Made by a program: the position numbers and the translations under genes. 64,000 bases of DNA, taken from contig JAJEKV010000001.1 of NCBI GenBank assembly GCA_021234155.1, positions 1,921,927-1,985,926 of the forward strand, given 5' to 3'. Shown in pieces: positions 21,408 through 33,905 of the stretch. The number at the start of each line of letters is the position of its first letter. Within the stretch, counting starts at the first letter, position 1. Below the pieces are notes generated by a model that had not been told where the DNA came from, made no database searches, and worked only from the letters and a program-made list of their open reading frames with translations. Origin of the DNA: Isoetes taiwanensis. Lineage: Eukaryota > Streptophyta > Lycopodiopsida > Isoetales > Isoetaceae.

Positions 21408-21800
21408 TTAACGATTGCCCGATATACGGAGACATCGAGACAAAATGTAAATATAAGATGGGGGAACCGGGTATATATTCCGATGACAAACGTAATCACC
21501 GAGATTTGGCGACGCGATCCGGTGGAATGATGATCGAGATACGAGAAGTACACAGTGAAAGAGGGTTTCTAATATGAACCGCACAAAAACGGATCATAAA
21601 CCCCATACAAATTGTTCAGTTAAAAGCTGATTGATAACGACGCATCACTGAAGTAAAGCGGGATGCTGGTAATAATAGAAAAAAGTCAGCCTTCAGAAAA
21701 GGCTATATCATAACAGCGTGATGTGCTAGTAGCGCCCTTTTAGGGAGCTCGCCCATGCTACACAAGTCCAGGGGCCTCAGGGCACAAGGGACGTTAATGT

Positions 21801-21872
21801 CTATTCTATTCTATTCTATTCTATTCTATTCTATTCTATTCTATTCTATTCTATTCTATTCTATTCTATTCT
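21801..21872 (+). repeat. (CTATT)n microsatellite at the LINE end
   Basis: About 14 perfect units. It separates the family-A LINE tail from the 5' end of the next LINE. It is read here as the LINE's own 3' tail, possibly expanded after insertion. Confidence 0.85.
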
Positions 21873-23008
21873 CTAGTCAGCAAAATATCAACAGGGATAA
21901 TGCTGAGGCAAAGGGATTCTTGGATATTTTAAACTCTTTGCCTATTAATATTGTTGATCCTTTAAGTGACCAGATTCTAAGAATGCCTTCAGAAGAGGAG
22001 ATCAAGCAAACTCTAAATATCCTGGCTAAAGGAAAGAGTCCAGGCCCTGATGGACTACCCCCTGAATTTTACATTAAATTTTGGGATATTATTAAGCATG
22101 ATCTGGTTCATATGATTAAAGGCTTTTGGTTCTCCAATCATCTGCACCCTGCCTTGTCCTCTGGATTTATTTCCCTTATTCCTAAAATTGATAATCCCGA
22201 GACTTTTAGTGATTGGAGGCCTATATCATTGACCAATACAACTTATAAACTCTGTGCAAAAATAGAATCAAAGGTTTTCTTCAAAAAAATATAAGCTTGC
22301 ACCAATCAGCTTTCTTATCCAATAGGTATATTCTTGACAACTATATAGCAGCTATGGAGGGCATGCATTGGGCTAGAATTTCAAATCAAAACCGTGTTTT
22401 ATTGAAGCTTGACTTTTCTAAACCATCGGCAAGTTGGAAATATTGAAGGATTATGTCTTCCTGATAATGTAAATCAATTATCTTTAATGCAATATGCTGA
22501 TGATTCCTTCAGCTTCTTGAAGAATGAGATTAATAATATTGAATTCTTCCTGAATACCATTAAGGGATTTAGTGTTGCCTCTGGGATCTACCTTAATCAG
22601 CAAAAATGCATCATCCTTGGAGAGTCTAATCGACCTGATATCTTTGGTATTAAATGTTTTGACTTCAGTTATCCTACTACTCTCCTTGGTATGCCTCTCT
22701 CTTTGGACACATCTGTTAAGAATCTCTGGTCTCCCATTGTCTCCAAGATTAGGAGAAAGCTCAATAACTATGGCAGTTGTTTATCTTTAGCTGGGAGAAC
22801 TATCATTGCTAACTCAGTTCTCTCTAGTTCTCATATTTATTTTTCATCTGCTCTTTTGGCTCCAAAATGTATCTATCAGCAGATTGAGAAAATAGTTAGG
22901 AACTATATTTGGAGAAAAAATCACATGGTTAATTGGAACTATGTTACTCAGAAAAAAGATAAAGGAGGGCTTGGTTGTAAAACTTGCTTCTTCAAGGTTA
23001 TGCTTTAG
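21873..23008 (+). pseudogene. Family-B LINE reverse transcriptase with internal deletion
   Basis: The first frame (to 22294) reads GKSPGPDGLPPEFYIKFWD, then FISLIPKIDNPETFSDWRPI and SLTNTTYKL. After a frame change come SAFLSNRYILDNYIAAMEGM and KLDFSK. The second frame (22409-23008) reads LMQYADDSFSFLKN (catalytic YADD), then GIYLNQQKCIILGES, LGMPLS and SLAGRTIIANSVLSS. This is the typical order of the plant L1 RT. The deletion and a stop at 22294 show it is dead. Confidence 0.88.
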
Positions 23009-23121
23009 CAGGAAAATATGTCTGAAAGACTTTATATAATCAGGGCAATCCAGCTACTTCTTTTATCAAGTATTAGCTCCAAAATAGTAGATTTGAAGGG
23101 CACCCCTCAGTCAATCATCAT

Positions 23122-24006
23122 TTGCCTCATTCTGCCTTCTTTGAGCTCAGGCCTGGCCCCAACACCTCTCCTTTAATGAGAAACTTAATTATTTCATGGA
23201 ACAAGGTCTCTAAAGCTTACTCTTATGATCCAATTCTTGATTCTTACCATAACTCTAGTATTTTATGGAATCCTAACTTAGCTTCTCGAGATCAAAGGCC
23301 TTTAGCTCTGAAACATCCCAGAATTTATAGAAAATGGTTGCAAAAAGGTATTTCTTGCTTAGAGGATATATGGCAGGATAATAAATGGATCTCCTGGACT
23401 AGATTCAAATCCAAAATTGGTGGCACTTCTTCTGACAAAATCCTTTTTGATCATATTATGAGATCTGTGAGAACTATTAAGATTGATCCTAATTCAATAT
23501 GTAATATTCATTGGTCTTGTGGAGGTAAGAAAATCTACAAAGTCTCCAACATCTATGCCTATCTAACTCGAGACTTTCCCAAATCTAAAGCTGCAAAGTA
23601 TTGGAATATTAATTCTGATATTGAATCTGTGCTATTTAAAAATATCTGGAGAAATTACTGCCCGCCAAAGGTTGCTTTCTTCACCTGGCTATTAGCTAAT
23701 AAAAGTATCCCTTGTTTGGATCTTATTCACAGAATCTATTCAAGCTCAGATCATGTTATATCTCAACTTTGTCCTCTTGATTGTAATTCCATTGAAAGTG
23801 TCCAGCACATTTTTACATGTCAAAAAATAGATATTCTTTGGGTTTGGATATTAAGCAATTTTGGCATTTCTAAGCCTAAGAATATAATTGATTTCATTTC
23901 CAATAATGAGCCTTTTAGAAATCCAGTCTGTTACATTATTTTATGGAACATTTGGAAACATAGAAACAGGTGTCTCCATGGTGGTCATCAAATTTCTATT
24001 GCTTAG
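23122..24006 (+). pseudogene. Family-B LINE ORF2 C-terminal part with zf-RVT domain
   Basis: A 294-codon open frame. Near residues 175-200, FKNIWRNYCPPKVAFFTWLL begins the zf-RVT domain, followed by DCNSIESVQHIFTCQK and ILWVWIL. The order (W..PPK..FF.W, then C..xE...HIF..C) is that of plant LINEs. It lies in the same order as the shorter remnant at 329-1400. Confidence 0.88.
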
Positions 24007-24068
24007 ATTAAATTTCAAATTATTTATGAACATTGAAATGATGGCTACTGCACACACAAAAAACAAAT

Positions 24069-24641
24069 ATGCTGAAAAATATGACAACAAATGGAATTTG
24101 CTTGGAAATTTTGCTGGTCCTTTTAATAGTTTTAAACTTTATTATCATGATCCTGCTTCTAATTTTGATGCTTTTGTTGCTAGATTACCTTTGGAATTGT
24201 AAGTACAAGCTTGATCTTCAGTATGATAAGGCAGAAGAGGATATAATGGCAAAATTGGAAAACAACAGGGTTGATACATTTCAGTATAATCATGATTATA
24301 GTTTCTGGACTGGCACAGTGAAAGGGCAACTAATGGACAGGCTGAGTGAAGTTCCAGCAAGGGAAATACAATGGGCAGAAGAGTTTTGTAAAGGCACTCA
24401 TCTAATGACTACACTATTCTGGTTCATTCATAGATATGGCAGGGAGATGACTGATTCCCAATTCGAACTCTACAGGGAGAGTTATTACTATCATAGGGAA
24501 AGAGCAGACTGCTTTGGGACTTTGATCCATCTAATGGCCACTTGTAACTCTGTTAGGCTTCTTGAGCTGGTGGACTGGGGGAGCAACCAAATCCCCATTT
24601 ATCAATCCCTCATCCGAGATCATTTCCATTTCCAGGTATAA
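24069..24641 (+). pseudogene. Family-B LINE 3'-region frame, function unknown
   Basis: A 190-codon frame from an ATG, lying between the zf-RVT part and the poly-A tail. Its second half looks protein-like: DRLSEVPAREIQWAEEF, FWFIHRYGREMTDSQF and SYYYHRERADCFG. The element at 1-2306 has a shorter frame at the matching place (1557-1787). It may be the eroded C-terminus of ORF2. I do not recognise a domain. Confidence 0.4.
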
Positions 24642-24900
24642 GGGCTCAATTCTTCTTTTTCTGCACATAGACTCAACTGCTTGGGATTTCAGGATTTCTT
24701 CTTGGACAAATCTCATCGGATCAAAATATCTTGATCTATATTATTTTGCTCATTTCCTGCTATTTTAAGCTACTCTTAAATCCTTATTAGCTTAAATTTT
24801 ATGGCTTATCATTTTGGATATGCCTATCACTATGTAATTGTTTTCTATAATTAATGACCAAAAAGCTTCTTTCTCTAAAAAAAAAAAAAAAAAAAAAGTT

Positions 24901-26790
24901 ACTTTAACCAAGTCGAACTTCCACATCCATAGAATCATTAACAGCAACTTGATCTGCTCCCTGGTGTCTCAATGCCACTGAATCAGGGACATCCACTGTA
25001 ACAATCGTAGCAGATACTAGAGCTACAGATTGAACTAACGCAGATTGAGGAGCCGAGCTATTTTTGCGACGTGCAAGCTTCTTCAAGCGTGGAGTAGACC
25101 ATCCTTCTTCCAATAATTCTTGCTTGTGAGCAATGTCTAGAAGGCGAGGAAGTGTTGATCCTCATTAAGAGGGTTCTTTGATATAGTGAGATGGAGATAC
25201 ACTCGAAGAAGGCGATGATGCGTAAATAGCTAGAGAAGAAGGCCAAGGAGCTAGTAATATCTTGGCCGGATTAACTAGTGCGAGAGAGGCAGATGAGGAA
25301 AAAAGATGATACAACCGACATTCGAAAGTGAAGTGGCTGCTATGTGATGGGGGATAGGAGCAATTGGAGAGGTAGAGACAAAAGTATGCCTAGACACATG
25401 TAAGTAGCGTAAGCGTCAACATTGGGAAACATCTTGGCAAGCTCGGGGTCCATTAAGCTGACGTAGTTTGTACTTGAAAAAAAGTGGGGCCACTTTTGAC
25501 CACTCTTGGCCCGAGGAATAGAAACACAAGTAGGAAGAGATACACAAATTCGAGGATCATTAACAATAGAATGGGCAAGATGCATACCCAATCCATTGGC
25601 TATAGCAATCATAAAATCGTATTAATTTGCGGTTCTAGTGGAAAATCCTCTAAGGCAAGCCAACAAGGCATGCGCAATGCACCAGACTTACTTGGTAACG
25701 AATCCGAAGAATACACAATACACGATATAGAAGATAATGTCCCCAAAGAGGATCAACACCACGCTCCACAAGCCCTGTCACCGCAAGTGAAGAGTCAAAC
25801 ATGACCAGGAAGAAATTATTATCTTTATCCAAAACTTTTAGAGACGATAGTGAGGAAAACCCGGTCTCGAAGGTGATGTTTTAGTTTTAATCCAACTCTC
25901 CTTAGATCCAAAAAGCGTCGGTGAAATGGCAAACAAGCGCATGAGACACAAGGTTTTTGAACACACTTTGCAAATGAGCATTATGATCAATTTCGACAAT
26001 AGGTAGGCCGGCACCGTAAACGATTTGAACACCTGCTGTGTCTCATAGAATACACCCTCGGAAGGCAAGCCCCGAACATCCATACGGTCATCTTGTGCTT
26101 GTAACTCATTTGAATCACGAGCTCACTTCTTTCTTGTTATTCTGTACCATAATATTCAATGCGGCGGACACACGGGCGTTATTGCTTTGGATGTCAAATC
26201 ATGTTTGATCCAATCGCTAAATCGTGTAGAAGGCGTCCTAGCCACGACATCGGAAAAAGAACCCCAAGGAGCGTAAGAGCGGACACACTCCCAGTGATAG
26301 ACAAACAAAAGCAGAAGCAATAGTAGAAGTATTTCTAAATGGTCTCTACTTGAGAAGTAGACAAAGGTCTTGATTTAGAAAGAGGGGAATTCGCAAGCTT
26401 GTACTCATATCAAGAAGAGAAGGGTCAAAAGCAAGAGGATTGAGGCGAGAATTATTGGGAAAATTAGGAAGCCGCAAAGGAGAATTCATATCATGCACAA
26501 AAGAAGAAGCAGAATCACCACCTACCACTTTCTTGGCTGACGAACGTGTTTCCGAAGCTAGCGAACTAGGGTTTGCCATGGTAGCCGAAATCTGTAAACT
26601 CCAAATCCGGCCCAAATAGACACTTTAAAACTGTATGAACTATACACCAATGGAAAGCTCACATCTCTAGCTTTCCAACGCACTAAAAAACACCCGAATC
26701 TGACACCCGAGCCAGAAGTTATGAAGAAAACCGCGTCGAGACCCTACATGGCGGCCATCACCCTATTAGGATTTTCGACATCTATAAAAT
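24901..26790 (-). pseudogene. Decayed LINE-ORF1-type (DUF4283-like) element
   Basis: Minus-strand fragments match the plus-strand element at 48976-50867 block by block. MANPSSLASETRSS (26578) is the start. Then FFLVMFDSSLAVTGLVERGV, NGLGMHLAHSIVNDPRICVS, NYVSLMDPELAKMFPNVDAY and, at the C-terminus, EEGWSTPRLKKLARRKNSS. The middle blocks follow the DUF4283 pattern of plant LINE ORF1 proteins: a V/FxxxxDVxxLVxRGxxPL block, an IPCWxxLPxL block and then a G(L)xxHxxHS block. The leader before the ATG contains GTTGGAAAGCTAGAG and other motifs also found at 44120-44250. Several frameshifts. The 3' end abuts the poly-A of the LINE on its left, with no poly-T of its own. Confidence 0.65.
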
Positions 26791-27484
26791 CTTCAAATGC
26801 TCAGGTTTCTCTTTCCTCCCTTTCTAAAAGAAACCATGTTCTTTAACATTTATCACGTTTATAGAGAGTGAACACTCTTGTTGTTGTATCTAATCTATTA
26901 TACAAAGTGCAGAACAAAAGCTGGACTAATGAACAACTTCTTCAAGTATTCTAACATTCATAGGAAATGCATGCATGTAATATGGCAATAATGCAATAAT
27001 GTCTTATATGCAGCTTTGTGAAAGCCTTTCCCAATGTAGTTTATACTCCATTGATCATCCTGGAGTAAAAAAACACGTCTTCTGTCTTTCCTTGTCACTT
27101 ATATTATGATCTATGAAACCTTTGATATAGCATCTTTTAGTGGCACCTCATGGAAGTACTTACAAATATTATCAGGGTCTTGCAATGAATGAAACTAAAT
27201 TATATAGTTGAGTTTGTATTGGAAAGTCACATATGAATTTAAATTAGCTTCTGTAATATTCATATTCGGATATATTTGTCATATGTTTCTTCTTTTTTTT
27301 TTTGTCATTTGTAAAGGATCAATGCTAACAGAAAAAAGAAGAGGTGTATTGTGTGAGTGCATCAGCAGAAATACTTGCATTGCTTATGAAGGTTAATTCC
27401 TAAAAGCCCTTTGCTCCCAACAGTTTATGTAATCTAACTGATAGTTTATAGTGTGCTAAATGTCTGAGTCAATCCTATAATAGA
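26791..27484. other. No gene seen
   Basis: AT-rich sequence with no coding signal or repeat that I can identify. Confidence 0.4.
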
Positions 27485-27515
27485 CTAGTAACGGGTGCCC
27501 GGCGTTGCCGGGCAT
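27485..27515 (-). mobile_element. Helitron-like 3' terminus
   Basis: On the minus strand a GC-rich hairpin GCCCGGCAACGCCGGGC is followed by ACCCGTTACTAG and then T. A short hairpin about 10 bases before a CTAG end, with T next to it, is the 3' end of plant Helitrons. Decayed look-alikes occur near 27795, 27840 and 27905. No 5' TC end or Rep/helicase gene is visible. Confidence 0.4.
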
Positions 27516-29030
27516 AAATACGTTTCTGTTCTGAGAATGGAACCTAATTCCTGTCATTTGTAGATGATGTTGCTTTTCAAAAATTAGTTGGATTTGCAAT
27601 TATTTCCTCTTCTAGATCTTTTATGGATTTCTCAATTATATGAGTGGATAATAAAATATATTAATATATAAAATGATCTTATTTAGAAACGAAAGGAGAT
27701 GCTTTAACTTTGGGATAGCCCTTTAGGCACAAAGTTAGAAAATTGTCACACAAACAAACTTTTGTCCTTGTATAATAAATCAATGTGCTCTTTGCACAGG
27801 CGTTGCTACGCATATACATGGCGCGTGCTTTTGTAGATGTTGTAATATTGCCGCGCATATTTTGGAGAGGCCAATAAGGACCTGGATTGTCTCATCATGT
27901 AGACGTGTGCCCGTCGTTGCCACATATATATAGGGCATATGTTTATATGGCTTTCAAAAAAAGATTGGATGTGATAGGATTCATCCGAAAGCAATTTTGG
28001 TCATAGCTCCACATGCATGGTTCCAACATGAAAGATGATTTTAATATTATTTGTTGTTCAATGGAGAGGTTAGATTAAGGCCACGTGTAACCAACAATGC
28101 AATGTAAATGTCGTGTATATGTGTTGTGTCTAGTTAAGTTTTTATGCATCGTGTCTCTCCATATAACCTCTCCAGGTATGTGCCTCCAACATGTCGTAAC
28201 TAAAAAAAATATAGCATCTGTCACGAACATTGCCGATTTGTCAATTGTCATTGCAAATGTGAAAATTGCTCAAACGAAAATAAAAGTTTTGTATTGTTAT
28301 GCACCAAAGTAATGCAAAGGAAACTTTGCGCCCAATCTTTTTTTACCAACAATCTATGCATCTATAACACACCCAATGCATGGGTGCCATTACACAGTCC
28401 GTTACTATTATTCGACTGGGCACCCATATGCCTCATGTTTGGGCACCCATATGCCTCATGTTGTCAGGCATAATCTTGAGATCTCTATTGAAATCTTTCA
28501 TTTAATTCCATTCTACAATATAAGTCTCTGTATAGCTGCAATGATTCAAATAAGCAAAGCTAGAACAACTTAAATAAGACCATTACATTGCACAACATCT
28601 CAAGAAATTTTTTTTTTTTGCAAGGAATACAAATCATTTAATAAGCAATTACAACCTAGGCAGAGACACACACTACAACAATATTCTTAGTCCATGAAGA
28701 TACACACTACAACAAGGCTTATGGCCATTTTGGAATGGAGTCTATAAAGGCATATATCAAAATTATAACCAAAACTCACGAAGCAATGCCAAGTTATTAC
28801 ATAAATTTTTTAATTTCAGACTTTAGTTAATGCCATTGAAATTGTTGGGTTTTGTCCACATGGGGAACTAACTTTTGCAAAGCAAGAGGGAGAGTTGTTT
28901 AAGGATTATCTAGCTTGGACTTTAGTTAATACTATTTTTTTAATTGTTGGGTTTTGCCCATAAGTTCAAAAAGTTAAAAGCATTTTTTTAAATTGTTGGG
29001 TTTTGCCCATAAGTTCAAAAATGAAACTAT
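27516..29030. other. No gene seen; short tandem duplication
   Basis: AT-rich, with no coding signal. A 25-base unit GGGCACCCATATGCCTCATG is repeated twice near 28416-28462. A T run at 28607-28619 could be the reversed tail of a minus-strand retrocopy, but I recognise no body for it. Confidence 0.4.
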
Positions 29031-31299
29031 CTATTTCAAAGTGTGCAAGGTCATGCCACAAATCACCAGCATATTTATTTCTGAGAAGTAGATATCCCAT
29101 TCTATTGTCACGTTTAGGGTAGGGATGTGAATGTTGCGTCCTCTGCCTTTCAGTTTCCAAACAAAATAAAGGAATTGGTCACATGAAAGTTTTTGACATG
29201 AAGGACTTGATGTCAACATGGATCCATTCCGCAGGTGGCAAAGAAAACATGGGACCTGCTCACAAATGATCTACCGTAACTTAAAATACCCCTTATGCAT
29301 TCTCAGGGCCACAGAATCAAATACTAAGGCATTAGCAAAGGGAAACCGTGGCATATAGTACTGGTGCAATAAGAATCAAATACTAAGGCCATTAAAAAAG
29401 GGAAACCCTGGCATATAATACTGGTGCAACATTGGAAAACTTACAAATGGAAGCGTCTGTTGATTCAGACGAAAGAATACCCAGCTATGTGCAGTTGGCG
29501 TGGGAGGATCAGTCTCCTAAACTTAGATATTCAAAGCTTTTGCAGTAATATGGAGTCCAGAGAATGCAATTAATGAAAGGATTATGAACACACAATTTAA
29601 GTTGTTAAATTGTGTATTACCTGATGGAGAAAATAGGCTGGCCATATCAAGCTTTGAAGCAAAACCTGAATGACGGATCACAGCTTTCTGGAAAAGAAAA
29701 TTAGAAAAACTTAATGTTAAAGAAAATTAGAAAAACTTAATGTTACAAAAAATAGCAGGCACACAAAGAAGTACCAGTCGTATTGAAGATAAAAGGCTCT
29801 ATGGACCAGAAGGCAGGATTTGAAGCATTTAAACTCACATTGTAAAGCTGGCTATTCTCGCTTGCTATATCATCAGTATGAGTAGACAAAATGGGAATTT
29901 ACAATGGCCACAATCAAGTGCAAAATCAAATGCTATGCTGGAAATTTAAAATGGCCACAATGAAGTGCACCATAAAATTAGAATGGCCACAATTACAAAT
30001 TTTCTAATGGAGCAGTCCATGAAGTCATCTTTAAATTTAACTTTCTTGTCTTGCAATTCATATCAATAAAAATAACTCCATTCCAACCATTGCATCTTCA
30101 TTCTTAGAAACAATAAGACCCAATCAAATTGCGAAAGAAAACATTGTCAAACATTTTCTATATAAGAATACCATATAAGGAATGAATGAATGCCTTCCTT
30201 ATGTAAACTTAGTAAACTATTGGACCGCTCTTTAGCACCTGCAAAAAAATTAAAAGGAAATTTTTGTAGCACACAATGCATAATAATGCACATAGATAAT
30301 CATATATACTTATGTGATTTCTGCGTAACCCATCTCTAAAGCATTTGTTGGACCAGAAATGTTGATTACACTGGACCCAAATGAGAAATTCAGATCATAA
30401 AAGATAGTGACCGGATAAACATATGCCAAGATTCATGGGACTATAAAGCAGGCAAAGGCTCCCATCCCGGGTGCATGCAAAAACCTGAGTACACAATATT
30501 GGGAACAACTAATGAAAAATATGAATCTGTAAAAATGATTGGTAACAACAAAAAAATGAAGCAGGCATTTACTTATTCATTCTTTAACCAACAGTATTTA
30601 TTTATTTATTTTTTATTATTTATTCTTTAACCAACGGTATTTCAGCTTTAAACCAACAGTAGATACTTTGATAAACAAAAACGAAATACCTGGAAATGGA
30701 GGTACACTTGATATAGCCTGCAAAGCATTCATAGTTGTATAAAAATCACAGTCCAAATGAAATAACAATGAAAGCACTCAGTTCTCAAAATCGACTAAGC
30801 GTCAACAATGGTGCAAATCATTTTGGAGCAAAATATAGGAAGTTCAGACATATGAAGCACAGAAACTTGCAATTCAAAATAGAACTGGCAACGGAAGAAA
30901 ACCCATGATCGAGCATTACCAGAGAAGAGTCTGCCAGAATAAATAGAAAACGTGTTCAAGACTCTATTCTCGGCATGCATACAAATAGGATTACAGATAT
31001 AATGGTTCATAAGGAGAAAGCATGCCTCAGCAGAGCTCAATCATTGCAACATCTTAGCCTGCACGAAATTACAAAACCTTAGCTTCTTAAGAAGCGAAAT
31101 TGGCACAAACCTCAGCTTCAAGCTTAACTGCAAGCCCACTTCGTTATTCCTGAAAGATTAACCTTGATATTTAGTGCTGGACTACAAAACTCTGATATTC
31201 CAACAATAAAAAAAATCTGAGCTTTGATACAGAACCCGAAATCTGGCTCCTCCTTATGGCCGCCCTATATCCTTCAATCACTGTAAACCAATCCCGGAC
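29031..31299 (-). CDS. Possible spliced host gene, incomplete model
   Basis: I do not recognise the product. Several minus-strand segments have good splice borders and protein-like translation. 31299-31231 has a strong acceptor (TTTTTTCTCAG) and reads VRDWFTVIEGYRAAIRRSQI. 30717-30690 reads AISSVPPFP. 29687-29621 has acceptor TTTTCTTTTCCAG and reads KAVIRHSGFASKLDMASLF. 29516-29445 reads ETDPPTPTAHSWVFFRLNQQ and is followed by GTAAGT. 29255-29031 continues in phase to a stop. The phases of the middle exons do not join, so at least one exon is missing or the model is wrong. Up to 33440 I see no other gene apart from a short ATG-led frame at 31583. Confidence 0.3.
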
Positions 31300-31639
31300 C
31301 TGAGAAAAAATAGGGAAATATACTCCGTTATCTGATTACGTTGAGCCCAAAGCAAAGCAAAAGTATAATATCCTATGCTAGTTAAGATCATGTAACAAAT
31401 CAAATACTGCTCTTCTCATGTGGACGAAAAGGCATCTGCTGCTCTCATGCGGACGAAAAAACATAGTATGAAAGATATGAAGCGGACCTTGGCCACAACA
31501 TACCGAATGTACAGAAGCAAAGCTATGCTGCTCAGAATTCCATAGAGATAAAGAAAAACTACTATTTTCTGTCTTCCACATGGCCTCCATGCCGCCCACG
31601 CCCAAATCTATCTATCTATCATATCTCGAAACCCAGAAA

Positions 31640-33439
31640 TCTTTCCAATTTTTGGAATTGACGGAAATATTTTCTGGTGATGAAAACCTTCAAAACCTTA
31701 GGAAACCAAACTAAAAAAAAATTCAAAAAGTTTCTCACTTATCGGAAAAACCAAATTTAAACAATAGATAATAACAAGGTCTTTCAGCCAATCCCATGGA
31801 AAACAACATGGCCTTTTAGCAATGTTTTGACATTTTTGGAATGAGATTTTGGATCTTGGTTTGTCTCTTCCTCTTAGCCTTTTCCACCATCCTAATTAAA
31901 TTTTTAGAATGCAACTAACTTAGAGTAATTGCAGCAATTTTAAAGCCTATTTTCATTTAAAGAGAGAACATAAAATCTACACATGATTGGATCAAGAAAT
32001 ATGCCTCAATAAATTTGTGCTTGTGGAGGTAAATGTGGTGTAAAGCGCTTAAGAACCCTTCTTAAACATTAGCATTCAAAAACAAATGCTATAAGTATGT
32101 TGTTCATCAAGTATGGAAGCTAGATCTTAAATCATGTGCTACTATTTATTTCTAGACTTTTGCTTTATCTTGAGGGACCATCATCAGAGTCACCATTTTG
32201 TACCATAAGAAATATTTAGCTTATATTGGTAACATTTCTTAAGCAATTGTCAATACCACAGCTACACAATGCACTACAACACATTGTTTAAAGTTCAAGC
32301 TTGACAACCTAAAAATAAAATATCAAATTTTCTCATTGGCACATGGTTATTAATTTGGTTTATATGTTATCTCAGATTTGAACGAATTCATATGTTATAG
32401 ATTTCAAATTAAGAACAATGACATTAGATTTTGAATTCAGAACTGTTTTACAACAGATATGGCAACTTTTGTGGAAATAGGTTTGTCTGGGTTGGCTTCA
32501 CAATACTATTGTTTGTGGTGCCTCTTCCTAATATTAATTTTGAAAGGACAACTCATTCTAACAGTTTGCTGGTTTACAACACTTCTGATTGGTCGATTAT
32601 AGAATTGGAGTTTTTCGTCATGATATAGAGCCTCAGAATGATTGTTGCCTAGATTTTCTTGGCAAGTAATTCCATCGTCCTATGAGAGAATGCCATGCAT
32701 ATTAGGATTTTTGACAAATCCTTATAATATGCAAATTTGAAGGCATAATTAGAAATATCTGAAAGAATGACTGATGGCAAAGGAATGCTGCTATTCTTGG
32801 CAAAGGACCATAAACAATGCATGTCTTCAATCTTGGTAAACACGTGGAAGTACAAGCCCTCCCCGATATATACAGGTTTCAATTGTTACCATATATATGC
32901 TTCTCAGATTGTCCTCAATAGTTTCAACGAGATAATAAGCTTAGCTTCTGTACCAAGACAGAGATTTGGAGATGACATGCAATTCTTCTATTATGCAAAG
33001 AAAAGCATGTCCTCAAATTTGAAGAACCCGTGGCATTACTCAACATCACCGCATCTCTTATATTGCCTCAGCATAGTGGTATTTAGTTGCAGATTGTAGC
33101 ATTTAGTACAACACGTTGTTTTTTTGCAAAGTTCGGTGCCTAATAGAACCTTGTATCTTCCAGCTGCAAATTGTGGTCCTTCATTCATGCATTCATAGAA
33201 TAGCAGACAAAGAAGCTTTGAATTTCCTATTATGATTGAGGCAATATGCTCAATCTATTTACATCCTAAATAGTTGCACTTACATATTTGTCACCTTTGA
33301 CCTACATTAACAAGTGTAAGGCCACATAGCAAAACTCCACTTGTTGCCAGTTACTCTAAACATGAGAGACTTCTCTCATAAAGCATTTGGTCATAACCTA
33401 TATGCACTCCATTCCAACTAAACAAGGTCTACAATTAAG
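31640..33439. other. No gene seen
   Basis: AT-rich DNA; short frames show no motif. Confidence 0.4.
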
Positions 33440-33905
33440 CACGAGTCCAAATTGCATGTGAAGCATTGCTTTCCTTTAGAGGATCTTGGGTTAAATCCAC
33501 CCTGTTGCTGTTGTTCTGCATTGCATAGAGCGCTTTCTAGCCTGCCGTCACCCTGAATCGCATGGATGGATGTGTCCCAACATAGTGAAGATGGAAACTC
33601 CACTCCCAAGTACTTGTAGATGGGTGTCATCTCCACAACTGTTCCCGATAGGTGAATGAAGGGGGTCTAGAGTGGCGTGCGGATGATATGAGGACCACCT
33701 TAGTCTTGGCGCATTGACGCCGCGCATGTCCGTGGGCCCCATTGCACGCGCCCAGAGCGTGTAAATCGATCGCGATATCCTCGGGAGTGTGGGCCAAGAT
33801 AGATGAGTTGCCCCGGGCGACTTGATGCAAAAAGCCCCGGTTATTGAGCGTGTTTTCAACTCGGGTCGTTGCATTCGCCGTAAACGACTCTCATACATCA
33901 CGTAT
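33440..33905 (-). pseudogene. Family-A-type LINE reverse transcriptase fragment
   Basis: Minus-strand frames give SSILAHTPEDIAIDLHALGA, then CAKTKVVLISSARHSRPPSF, TYRE and, one frame over, YKYLGVEFPSSLCWDTSI. This is the stretch after the RT catalytic block (N..KTK...F, then F.YRG...E....YKYLG) seen in the LINEs at 20500 and 54130. It is GC-richer than its surroundings, so probably a later arrival. Confidence 0.7.

Larger units (their letters stand above)
19419..21872 (+). mobile_element. 3' half of the family-A LINE
   Basis: The RT, the zinc-binding region and the 3' tail of the LINE that began near 3430. After the coding part, a GC-rich 3' UTR contains the inverted motif CCCTTTTAGGG and GAGCTC. 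It ends in the (CTATT)n repeat, taken here as the LINE tail. The related LINE at 52640-55250 also ends in a short tandem repeat after a GGCCCAAG-like segment. Confidence 0.75.
21873..24897 (+). mobile_element. 5'-truncated family-B LINE
   Basis: It starts directly after the microsatellite, within ORF2, and ends in a 21-base A run (24877-24897). RT, zinc-binding and 3' regions are recognised. A deletion near 22425 joins LDFSK to the region before the catalytic block, removing roughly 80-100 residues that include the usual QGDPLSP motif. It is closely related to the element at 1-2306. Confidence 0.88.

Noticed and set aside
21755..21890. Protein repeat ILFYS from the microsatellite
   Set aside because: It is only the translation of (CTATT)n at the LINE junction.
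31378..31605. 75-codon minus-strand frame (MEAMWKTENSSFS...) as a gene
   Set aside because: No recognised motif and no clear link to the exons below; at most a leader exon.
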